From Neisseria subflava (GTDB taxonomy: Bacteria; Pseudomonadota; Gammaproteobacteria; Burkholderiales; Neisseriaceae), in assembly GCF_005221305.1 (NCBI RefSeq), contig NZ_CP039887.1, positions 1,550,001-1,614,000 on the forward strand: a stretch of DNA of 64,000 nucleotides. The letters run 5' to 3'. Position 1 is the first letter of the stretch. Each line of letters begins with the position of its first letter. A program made the translations under genes and the position numbers. A model generated the notes under the pieces. The model made no database searches and was not told the DNA's origin. It was given only the letters and a program-made list of their open reading frames with translations. Shown in pieces: positions 43,116-49,959 of this stretch.

Positions 43116-43790
43116 ATGATTACCCTGCATTCGCTAGACCAATCCCGCGCCCTGCGCATTGTTTGGCTGCTTGAAATCCTCGGTACGCCCTACCACCTGC
43201 AAACCTACCGCCGTCATCCCGACACTTTGCTCGCCCCTGACGAACTCAAAGCCATCCATCCCTTGGGCAAATCGCCTTTATTGGACGATGACGGCTTTAT
43301 CTTGGCGGAAAGCGGCGCGATTACCGACTATCTGATTCAAACCTACGGCAACGGCCGTCTGATGCCCGAACGCGGCAGCCGCGAATACTGGCAATATCAA
43401 CGCTGGCTGCATTATGCAGAAGGTTCGCTGATGCCGTTATTACTGCTCGGACTGGTGTTCCGCCGGATTGAAAGCGCGCCCATGCCGTTTTTCGTCAAAC
43501 CGATTGCCCGCAAAATCAGCGGCAGCATCAAAAGCAGCTTTATCCATCCGCAAGCCGCGCTGCATCTTGCCCACATCAACAGCGAATTGGAAAACCGCAA
43601 ATGGTTGGTCGGCAACAGCCTCAGTGGTGCCGACATCATGATGAGCTATCCGCTGCAAGCCGCAGCCGACCGCTTCGATTTTGCCGACTACCCCAATATC
43701 CGCACTTATTTACAACGCATCGAAGCGCATGAAGCCTACCGCCGCGCCGTTGAAAAAGCAGGTTCGCCTTTATTGAAACTCGACAAATAA
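43116..43790 (+). CDS. Glutathione S-transferase family protein
   Basis: A 224-residue GST. Residues 1-80 are the thioredoxin-like domain (ITLHSLDQSRALRIVWLLE; HPLGKSPLLDDDGFILAESGAI binds glutathione with the cis-Pro and Glu-Ser), and 85-224 the helical domain. The N-terminal Ser-Arg pair suggests a Ser-type GST. It is last in the darA/darB-like operon, 8 nt after the preceding gene, where it might act on a reactive intermediate. ATG 43116 gives the canonical N-terminus. Confidence 0.88.
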   Translation: MITLHSLDQSRALRIVWLLEILGTPYHLQTYRRHPDTLLAPDELKAIHPLGKSPLLDDDGFILAESGAITDYLIQTYGNGRLMPERGSREYWQYQRWLHYAEGSLMPLLLLGLVFRRIESAPMPFFVKPIARKISGSIKSSFIHPQAALHLAHINSELENRKWLVGNSLSGADIMMSYPLQAAADRFDFADYPNIRTYLQRIEAHEAYRRAVEKAGSPLLKLDK

Positions 43791-43794
43791 AACA

Positions 43795-43823
43795 AGGCCG
43801 TCTGAAACGTTTTCAGACGGCCT
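43795..43823 (+). terminator. DUS inverted-repeat terminator of the DarA/DarB-type operon
   Basis: AAGGCCGTCTGAAAC and its inverse just after the GST stop; lacks a long T-run. Confidence 0.6.
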
Positions 43824-43953
43824 GAAACCTTGGTTCACTTATCGAATAGCTTTGCAGCAAACGGCATTTTTACCCAAGCGCCGCCCGAGTGCTTTGTTCC
43901 TCTTTGCTACTTACACAGCTTATTAAACTTTCTCACTCAAACTTAAAAACCAT

Positions 43954-43982
43954 TTGTATTATGGTGCAATTTCTGCTATAAT
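43954..43982 (+). promoter_or_regulatory. Extended -10 promoter of an orphan transcription unit
   Basis: TTGTAT (43954-43959), 17-nt spacer, TGC-TATAAT (43977-43982). Confidence 0.65.
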
Positions 43983-44164
43983 ACCAAGAATTTTTAAGGG
44001 TTTTTTGATCAATAGGCAACATTGAGGTTAGTAAAATAAATCTGATTTATACAGAAGAAGGATTAAGCTTCGTTTTATTATTTTCAGTATCCATCATCAT
44101 GGGGAAATTTATCGAAAATAGCTTATTAGCAACTCCAATATCGAGTAGAAAGGAGGATAACAAT

Positions 44165-44251
44165 ATGGATAAACTCTTTATAGCAGCCATATTTAACTAC
44201 GCACATACAGTCGGATTGGGTATTCTACTGACCAAAAAATCTTTAAAATAA
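44165..44251 (+). CDS. 28-residue hydrophobic small ORF in an AT-rich orphan unit
   Basis: The ORF starts at ATG 44165, 8 nt after a perfect AAAGGAGG (44149-44156), the best Shine-Dalgarno in the window. It encodes MDKLFIAAIFNYAHTVGLGI and eight more residues, one potential membrane segment with a basic tail. The frame is open upstream to 44009 with only one earlier ATG (44099), which lacks an RBS. A promoter at 43954-43982 and a terminator at 44254-44296 bound a transcript of about 300 nt. The region is much richer in AT than its neighbours. It could be a small membrane protein or toxin-like peptide, or the unit could act as an RNA. No similarity is recognised. Confidence 0.4.
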   Translation: MDKLFIAAIFNYAHTVGLGILLTKKSLK

Positions 44252-44253
44252 GA

Positions 44254-44296
44254 AAAAGGTCGTCTGAAAATATAATATTTCAGACGACCTTTTTTC
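44254..44296 (+). terminator. Variant-DUS inverted-repeat terminator
   Basis: AAAAAGGTCGTCTGAAAAT with its inverse, then TTTTTT. Both arms use the GTCGTCTGAA variant. Confidence 0.75.
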
Positions 44297-44337
44297 CACT
44301 ACCACCATAGCGCCCGAACATAACACGGACAAACACC

Positions 44338-45012
44338 ATGCCAACCGACAACCGCCCGACTCTTGCCATCGACACCAGCACATCCTTTCTGTCCATTGCA
44401 TTGGAACATCAAGGCGAAATCCGCCTGTTTCACGAAAACGTCGGCACCAAGCAATCCGAACAAATCCTGCCGCAAATCGAGCGCCTCTTTAAAGAAGCAG
44501 GCATTACTGCCGCCGATTTGGGCTGCATCGTTTATGCACAAGGCCCCGGCGCATTTACCGGCCTGCGTATCGGCGCGGCGGTTGCACAAGGTTTGGCCAC
44601 GCCGTTTGACACGCCCATGATCGGCATTCCCTGCCTCGATGCCACCGCTTCGCTGCTGCCGCCATCCAGTTGCGTACTGGCGGCCACCGATGCGCGCATG
44701 GGCGAAGTGTTCTACGCATGGTTTGATACGCAAAACCACGTCCGCTTGAGCGATTACACGGTTGGCAAAGCCGCCTCTATTGCCACGCCCGAAGGCAAAA
44801 CGCCTAGCGGCGGCATCGGTAACGCCTTTGCCCTCGCCGACAAACCGCCTTTTGACGGTCAAGCCGATATGCCGACCGCCACCGACTATCTTAAACTTGC
44901 CCGCAGCAGCCACTATCTTGCTACTGACGCGGCACACGCCGAGCTGCTCTACGTCCGCAACAAAATTGCCCTGACCGCGCAAGAGCAAGCCCAACAAAAG
45001 GCCAAACCGTGA
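44338..45012 (+). CDS. tsaB: tRNA threonylcarbamoyladenosine biosynthesis protein TsaB
   Basis: A 224-residue protein of the TsaD-like ASKHA fold. With TsaD and TsaE it transfers the threonylcarbamoyl group to A37 of ANN-decoding tRNAs. LAIDTSTSFLSIAL, GCIVYAQGPGAFTGLRIG and GKTPSGGIGNAF are characteristic. The stop overlaps the GTG of rimI (GTGA), and rimI overlaps the next gene, so three genes form one coupled operon. Confidence 0.95.
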   Translation: MPTDNRPTLAIDTSTSFLSIALEHQGEIRLFHENVGTKQSEQILPQIERLFKEAGITAADLGCIVYAQGPGAFTGLRIGAAVAQGLATPFDTPMIGIPCLDATASLLPPSSCVLAATDARMGEVFYAWFDTQNHVRLSDYTVGKAASIATPEGKTPSGGIGNAFALADKPPFDGQADMPTATDYLKLARSSHYLATDAAHAELLYVRNKIALTAQEQAQQKAKP

Positions 45013-45452
45013 ACCTGCGTCCAGCCGTACTTGCCGACTGCCCCACCCTTGCCGCCATCGACGCCCAAGGCAATCCTTCGCCGTGGACGGCGCAGCAGTT
45101 TGAATCAGCCGTTCAACACCATCCTGACAGCGTTTGGCTCAGCCAGGCAGACCACCAAATTACCGGCTTTATCGTGTGGCAAACCGTGTTTGACGAATCC
45201 GAGCTGCACCTGATTGCCGTCGCGCCCGAATACCGCCGCCAAGGCATTGCGTCCGTCCTGTTGCAACACTGGCAAAACGCAGTGCAACAGCAAGGCGCAA
45301 CCCGATTGCTGCTCGAAGTCCGCGCAAGCAATGAAACCGCGCAACAGCTCTACCGCAAACACGGCTTCCAAACCTGCGGCCGCCGCAAAAACTACTACGC
45401 CCTGCCCGACGGTGGCAGCGAAGACGCCGTATTGATGGAGAAATCATGTTAA
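45009..45452 (+). CDS. rimI: Ribosomal protein S18 alanine N-acetyltransferase RimI
   Basis: A 147-residue GNAT acetyltransferase that acetylates the N-terminal alanine of S18. The acetyl-CoA motif RRQGIASVLLQHW and the LLEVRASNETAQQLYRKHGF block are standard for RimI. Start is GTG 45009 overlapping the tsaB stop. The frame ends 7 nt inside the next gene. Confidence 0.95.
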   Translation: MNLRPAVLADCPTLAAIDAQGNPSPWTAQQFESAVQHHPDSVWLSQADHQITGFIVWQTVFDESELHLIAVAPEYRRQGIASVLLQHWQNAVQQQGATRLLLEVRASNETAQQLYRKHGFQTCGRRKNYYALPDGGSEDAVLMEKSC

Positions 45453-46207
45453 GCAGCCGCTACCTGCACCTGCACGAAGCCTTGGGCTTGGGCCCGATGT
45501 GGCTGAACCAAAACGCCAAAATCATCCATGCCGCACCTCAAGCCGCAGCCGCACCCGTCCGCCCCAAAGCCATTGCTGCCGATACCGCGCAAGCCGTGCG
45601 TACTTTATCGGCTGGTGCACATCAAGCACGCACTGCCGCCATTGCCACTGCGCAAACGGCTAAACCTGCTGTCCGCGTTCCCGAAGCAGCACCCAAAGCC
45701 ATTGCCGAAACAACGGCAAAAACAGAAAAAGCCGCGCATTCAGACAATCTGCCCCGTCTTGACGTAACCATCAGGTCGTCTGAAATCATGGTGGTCAGCA
45801 TTTGCCCGTCCACCGAAGACAGCCTGCACGGTACGCTGTTTAGCGGCGACGTCGGCATGCTTCTCGATAATATCCTCGCCGCCATCGGCCTCAAGCCCGA
45901 GCAAGCGCATAAAACCGCATGGGTTAAAACCGCGCCTGTGTTTACCGCCCTGCCCGATGCCGAACACATCCGCTCCGAGCTTGCCGAAATGCAAAACGAG
46001 CTGACCGCTTCGCAAGCGCGCGCAGTCTTATTTCTCGGCAAAATCTTTGACAGCCCCGACATGATCGGGTTGATGAACGAATTGTGCGCAGAGCGGCCGC
46101 ATTTCGTCATTCCCCATCCCGCCCGCCTGCTGATGCAGCCGCAACTCAAAGCGCAGGCATGGCAAATCTTAAAGCCATTGAGACAGCTTTTGGCCAAGGC
46201 CGTCTGA
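45446..46207 (+). CDS. Uracil-DNA glycosylase-like protein, degenerate
   Basis: A 253-residue protein with a short N-terminal motif, an Ala/Thr-rich linker (residues 30-100) and a C-terminal UDG-superfamily fold. The HPARLLMQPQLKAQAW segment matches the HPSxLL motif of family 4/5 enzymes, and the gene occupies the tsaB-rimI-UDG position common in beta-proteobacteria. However, the GEAPG active-site motif is replaced by SICPSTED and the cysteines that ligate the [4Fe-4S] cluster are largely absent. It may be a catalytically dead or altered glycosylase. A DUS lies at the 3' end. Confidence 0.65.
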   Translation: MLSSRYLHLHEALGLGPMWLNQNAKIIHAAPQAAAAPVRPKAIAADTAQAVRTLSAGAHQARTAAIATAQTAKPAVRVPEAAPKAIAETTAKTEKAAHSDNLPRLDVTIRSSEIMVVSICPSTEDSLHGTLFSGDVGMLLDNILAAIGLKPEQAHKTAWVKTAPVFTALPDAEHIRSELAEMQNELTASQARAVLFLGKIFDSPDMIGLMNELCAERPHFVIPHPARLLMQPQLKAQAWQILKPLRQLLAKAV

Positions 46208-46245
46208 ACATTCTGTTCAACCTGAAATCAAGTTTTCACCAACAA

Positions 46246-46272
46246 AAAAGGGCGTGTTCGACACGCCCTAAT
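46246..46272 (-). terminator. Intrinsic terminator of thiG
   Basis: AGGGCGTG/CACGCCCT stem (46249-46256 with 46262-46269) and a T-run on the minus strand. Confidence 0.75.
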
Positions 46273-46277
46273 GTTTA

Positions 46278-47066
46278 TCAATATTCTGCCGAATGCCAGA
46301 AAGGCTGACCCACCGTCGGCGTACTGGCGCGCGCTTTCTCACGCGCCTCCACAGGTTCCGCCTCATAAGCCAGACGGCCCGACTCGACCGCAAGCGCAAA
46401 AGCGCGTGCCATATTGACCGGATCGCCGCTGCGGGAAACGGCGGTATTCAGCAGCACGCCGTCAAAGCCCCATTCCATCACTTGCGCCGCCTGCGAAGGC
46501 AAACCCAAACCCGCATCAATAATCAACGGCGTGTCGGGCAGGCGTTCGCGCAGGACTTTCAGCGCATAAGCATGAACCGCGCCCAGACCCGTGCCAATCG
46601 GTGCCGCCCACGGCATCAACGCCTGACAGCCTGCGTCAAGCAGTCGGCGGCAGGCAATCAAATCCTCGGTGCAATAAGGCAGCACTTTGAAGCCGTCTTT
46701 AATCAGGATTTCCGCCGCTTCGACCAGTTGGAATACATCGGGCTGCAACGTGTCATCATCGCCGATGAGCTCGAGCTTGATCCAATCAGTATCAAACACT
46801 TCACGCGCCATTTGCGCAGTGGTCACAGCTTCTTGCACGCTTTGACAGCCTGCGGTATTGGGCAACACAGGCACGCCCATTTCCTCCAACAACGACCAAA
46901 AACCCTGCCCGTGCGCTTCGCCGCCGCTGCCGGCACGACGCAATGAAACGGTAATCATCGCCGGTTGCGCGATTTGGACAGACTGCTTGAGGATTTCCGG
47001 CGTCGGATAAGCAGCCGTACCAAGCAGCAGCCGTGAAGGGAAAGTTTCTCCATATAGGGTAAACAT
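46278..47066 (-). CDS. thiG: Thiazole synthase ThiG
   Basis: A 262-residue TIM-barrel enzyme that builds the thiamine thiazole phosphate from DXP, dehydroglycine and ThiS thiocarboxylate. The Schiff-base lysine region is in WIKLELIGDDDTLQPD, and DAGLGLPSQAAQVMEWGFDG and VLLNTAVSRSGDPVNMA complete the barrel. Family length. It follows thiS by 118 nt on the same strand; ThiO at 30.8 kb supplies its glycine-derived substrate. Confidence 0.97.
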   Translation of the reverse strand: MFTLYGETFPSRLLLGTAAYPTPEILKQSVQIAQPAMITVSLRRAGSGGEAHGQGFWSLLEEMGVPVLPNTAGCQSVQEAVTTAQMAREVFDTDWIKLELIGDDDTLQPDVFQLVEAAEILIKDGFKVLPYCTEDLIACRRLLDAGCQALMPWAAPIGTGLGAVHAYALKVLRERLPDTPLIIDAGLGLPSQAAQVMEWGFDGVLLNTAVSRSGDPVNMARAFALAVESGRLAYEAEPVEAREKARASTPTVGQPFWHSAEY

Positions 47067-47184
47067 GATGGATTCCTTTGTATTGTTTTTTAGATTTTAA
47101 GCATAAGGCAATCGGGCAACCCTGCCCGATATTCAAACAGGCAAAATTCGGGGGCGAATGCCCAACCTGTTGATTACAAAACGC

Positions 47185-47379
47185 TTATCCGCCGACTACG
47201 GGGCGAACAATGTCCACTTTGTCGTTTTCGTTCAAAACCGTTTCCGCATACGCGCCTTTGGCGACAAATCCGGTATTCACCGCTACGGCAAACGGTTTTT
47301 GCGGCGCGGTTTGAGCGATGAGGTCGGCAACGGTTGTGCCGTTTAATGTGATGGTTTCATTGTTCAATATAATCTTCAT
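47185..47379 (-). CDS. thiS: Sulfur carrier protein ThiS
   Basis: A 64-residue ubiquitin-fold protein ending in the diagnostic Gly-Gly (RPVVGG), which is adenylated and thiocarboxylated to give the sulfur of thiamine. It lies between thiE and thiG. Confidence 0.95.
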   Translation of the reverse strand: MKIILNNETITLNGTTVADLIAQTAPQKPFAVAVNTGFVAKGAYAETVLNENDKVDIVRPVVGG

Positions 47380-47421
47380 GATGTTTGCTCCTCTTGTCAG
47401 ACTTCTTATTTTCAGACGGCC

Positions 47422-48039
47422 TTATTCATTCCACAAAGCCTGAAACGCTTTAACCACCGCTTCGGGATTTTCCGCTTCGGTCACGGCGCGGACGACGGCG
47501 AGTGAGGAAACGCCGGTGGCCAGCACATCTTCGGCATTGTTCAAATCGATGCCGCCAATGGCAACGACGGGCGTGCCGCGTGCCTGTCTGACGTATTCGC
47601 GCAGTTTGTCCAAACCTTGCGGGGCGGTGGGCATTTGTTTGGTCGTAGTCGGGAAAATCGCGCCGCTGGCCACATAGCTGGGGTGTACGGACAAAGCGCG
47701 GTCGAGTTCGGCGACGGAGTGCGTACTCAAACCCAAGCGCAAACCAGCGGCGGCGATAGCGGCGAGGTCGGCGGTGTCCATATCCTCCTGCCCGAGATGT
47801 ACGCCGTATGCACCTGCGGCAATCGCTTCACGCCAGTGGTCGTTGATGAAAAGCTGGGTTGCACTGTTTTGGCAGGCTGCGACGCAACGTTCGATTTCGC
47901 GTTTCAACTCGTCGCCATGCAAGGTTTTGCAACGCAGTTGCACCGTGTCGGCACCTGCTTTGACCATGCGCTCGACCCAGTCGGCAGTGGGAACGACGGC
48001 GTAAAATTTCAGGGGGGATTTGAGTGGCGGGAAGGTCAT
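47422..48039 (-). CDS. thiE: Thiamine-phosphate synthase ThiE
   Basis: A 205-residue TIM-barrel enzyme that joins hydroxymethylpyrimidine diphosphate to thiazole phosphate. DTVQLRCKTLHGDEL, LFINDHWREAIAAGAYGVHLGQED and GAIFPTTTKQM are conserved substrate- and Mg-binding segments. First gene of thiE-thiS-thiG. No TPP riboswitch can be seen in its short leader. Confidence 0.96.
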   Translation of the reverse strand: MTFPPLKSPLKFYAVVPTADWVERMVKAGADTVQLRCKTLHGDELKREIERCVAACQNSATQLFINDHWREAIAAGAYGVHLGQEDMDTADLAAIAAAGLRLGLSTHSVAELDRALSVHPSYVASGAIFPTTTKQMPTAPQGLDKLREYVRQARGTPVVAIGGIDLNNAEDVLATGVSSLAVVRAVTEAENPEAVVKAFQALWNE

Positions 48040-48078
48040 GACGGCTCCGAAAGGAATAATTCGTTGTTATATTATCAG

Positions 48079-48118
48079 AAAGGCCGTCTGAATAATATTT
48101 GTTTTCAGACGGCCTTTT
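48079..48118. terminator. DUS inverted-repeat hairpin between mgtE and thiE
   Basis: Inverted DUS with a 10-nt loop. It follows the mgtE-proximal terminator in the transcription direction. Confidence 0.65.
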
Positions 48119-48128
48119 AAACGGTTTG

Positions 48129-48155
48129 AAAAGGACGTATCGAACACGTCCTTTT
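48129..48155 (-). terminator. Intrinsic terminator of mgtE
   Basis: AAAAGGACGT/ACGTCCTTTT stem with a 7-nt loop, 7 nt after the mgtE stop. Confidence 0.75.
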
Positions 48156-48161
48156 TTCCTA

Positions 48162-49634
48162 TTACAACAGGAATACAGTCGCCAATCCCAAGAAAATCAG
48201 GAAGCCGCCGGAGTCGGTTACCGCGGTAATCAGCACTGAGCTGCCCAATGCCGGGTCGCGTCCGGCTTTGTCCATCATGACGGGGATAAGGACGCCGACG
48301 GTTGCGGCAAGCAAAAGGTTCAAGGTCATCGCGGCCACCATGACCAAACCGATGCCGATGTTGCCATAGAGCAGCCATGAAATCACGCCCATTACCGTGC
48401 CCCAAATAATGCCGTTGACGAGGGCAACGCCGATTTCTTTTTTCAACAGGCGGCCTGCCTGTGTGCTGGTCATTTGCCCCATCGCCATGGCGCGGACGAT
48501 CATGGTGATGGTTTGGTTGCCGGAGTTGCCGCCGATACCGGCGACGATGGGCATCAGTGCGGCCAGTGCGACGATTTTCTCGATACTGCCTTCAAATGCA
48601 CCAATCACGCGGCTGGCGATAAAGGCGGTACACAGGTTGATGGCGAGCCACATCCAGCGGTTTTTCACCGAATCCCAGACGGGCGCGAACAAGTCTTCCT
48701 CTTCCTGCAAACCCGCCATGTTCAACATATCCGCTTCCGATTCTTCACGGATCACGTCCACCATTTCGTCAATGGTGATCCTGCCGATCAGCTTTTTGTT
48801 TTCATCGACAACCGGCGCAGTTACCAAGTCATAACGTTCAAACGCCTGCGCCGCTTCTTCCACGTCGTCTTCCGGACGGAAGCGCACGACTTCGGTGGCC
48901 ATCACGTCTGCCACCATGTCTTCAGGGTCGGCGACCAAGAGTTTGCGAATGGGCAGCACGCCTTGCAACACATCGTTTTCATCGACCACGAAAATCTTGT
49001 CGGTATGGTCGGGCAGGCTGTCGAAACGGCGCAAGTAACGCAACACGACCTCACACGTCACATCGGCGCGGATGCTGACCAATTCAAAGTCCATAATCGC
49101 GCCGACTTGGTTGTCTGCGTAAGACATCGCCGCTTTGACCTGCTCGCGCTCTTCTTCATCACGCGTTTGCAGTGCTTCGTACACCACTTGGTGCGGCAAG
49201 TCGTCTGCCAGTTCTGCCAATTCGTCTGCGTCCAAATCATCGACGGCGGCCAACAGCTCGTCTTTGTCCATGGACTCGATCAGCATTTCGCGCACGGAGT
49301 CGGATACTTCCAGCAAGACTTCGCCGTCGTCTTCAGGAGCAACCAAAAGCCAAACGATGTTACGCTCGCGCGGTGGCAGGGATTCCAAGACGGCGGCCAC
49401 GTCGGCAGGGTGTAACTCGGCCAAGAGGACGGTCAGCTCGGTAAACTTGTCGCGCAGGCTTTCGTCTTCAATCGGCACACCGGCTTCGATTTGTTCAAAG
49501 GACGGCTCGAGGATTTCGCATAAGGCGTGGATGCGGTCGATATCGTCAGAGATGCGATCGTCAGAAATGCGGTCTTCTACCACATCATTGTCGGGGGTAT
49601 TGTCGAGATTCGGAGGGGTTTGTTCGATGCTCAT
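48162..49634 (-). CDS. mgtE: Magnesium transporter MgtE
   Basis: A 490-residue Mg2+ channel. An acidic N-terminal domain (residues 1-170) and two CBS domains (about 175-300, with GVLPIRKLLVADPEDMV and LIGRITIDEMVDVI) sense cytoplasmic Mg2+. Five C-terminal helices form the pore, with the selectivity segment in PIVAGIGGNSGNQT. Family length and layout are normal. Unlike some mgtE genes no M-box riboswitch is evident upstream. Confidence 0.96.
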   Translation of the reverse strand: MSIEQTPPNLDNTPDNDVVEDRISDDRISDDIDRIHALCEILEPSFEQIEAGVPIEDESLRDKFTELTVLLAELHPADVAAVLESLPPRERNIVWLLVAPEDDGEVLLEVSDSVREMLIESMDKDELLAAVDDLDADELAELADDLPHQVVYEALQTRDEEEREQVKAAMSYADNQVGAIMDFELVSIRADVTCEVVLRYLRRFDSLPDHTDKIFVVDENDVLQGVLPIRKLLVADPEDMVADVMATEVVRFRPEDDVEEAAQAFERYDLVTAPVVDENKKLIGRITIDEMVDVIREESEADMLNMAGLQEEEDLFAPVWDSVKNRWMWLAINLCTAFIASRVIGAFEGSIEKIVALAALMPIVAGIGGNSGNQTITMIVRAMAMGQMTSTQAGRLLKKEIGVALVNGIIWGTVMGVISWLLYGNIGIGLVMVAAMTLNLLLAATVGVLIPVMMDKAGRDPALGSSVLITAVTDSGGFLIFLGLATVFLL

Positions 49635-49815
49635 AAATGCTCCGCCCGCCGGACGCGGGAAGGCATTTCGGCGGGATGATTATTGTTGTTGTGTATCAGA
49701 TGGGAAGTTCAAAGGCGAACTGGGAAGGTCCATAATTCAAGCCTACTGAGAGGCACAGAGTTGTAAACGGTGCATATTCTACTCTTTTTTAGGCCGTTTT
49801 ACCATTTTTAACGGG

Positions 49816-49852
49816 AAAGGCCGTCTGAAATTTAAATTTCAGACGGCCTTTT
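49816..49852. terminator. DUS inverted-repeat terminator of the NSS operon
   Basis: AAAGGCCGTCTGAAATTT with its inverse, 15 nt after the micro-ORF stop. Confidence 0.8.
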
Positions 49853-49866
49853 CATTTGCTCAAACC

Positions 49867-49959
49867 TTATTCTTTAGGCAGGCGCAGGACGGAGACGATG
49901 AATCCGCCCCAAATGACGATCAATGCGACAAGCATCATAATAATGGCTGAAGTACTCAT
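49867..49959 (-). CDS. MetS-like small subunit of the NSS transporter
   Basis: A 30-residue protein, MSTSAIIMMLVALIVIWGG continuing FIVSVLRLPKE: one transmembrane helix followed by a short polar tail. It matches the small-subunit family (methionine/alanine importer small subunit) that accompanies NSS-type transporters. Its ATG overlaps the transporter stop (TAATG), which is strong evidence of coupling. It is too short to be found by ordinary gene callers. Confidence 0.85.
   Translation of the reverse strand: MSTSAIIMMLVALIVIWGGFIVSVLRLPKE

Noticed and set aside
44099..44251. Longer 50-codon version of the small ORF near 44 kb
   Set aside because: ATG 44099 has no ribosome-binding site, while ATG 44165 follows a perfect one.
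48040..48160. TPP riboswitch upstream of thiE
   Set aside because: The leader is short and consists mainly of DUS and mgtE terminator hairpins; the conserved CTGAGA and ACCTGATCTGG thi-box elements are not found.
49635..49815. M-box or other Mg2+ riboswitch upstream of mgtE
   Set aside because: No conserved M-box sequence elements or suitable stems were seen.
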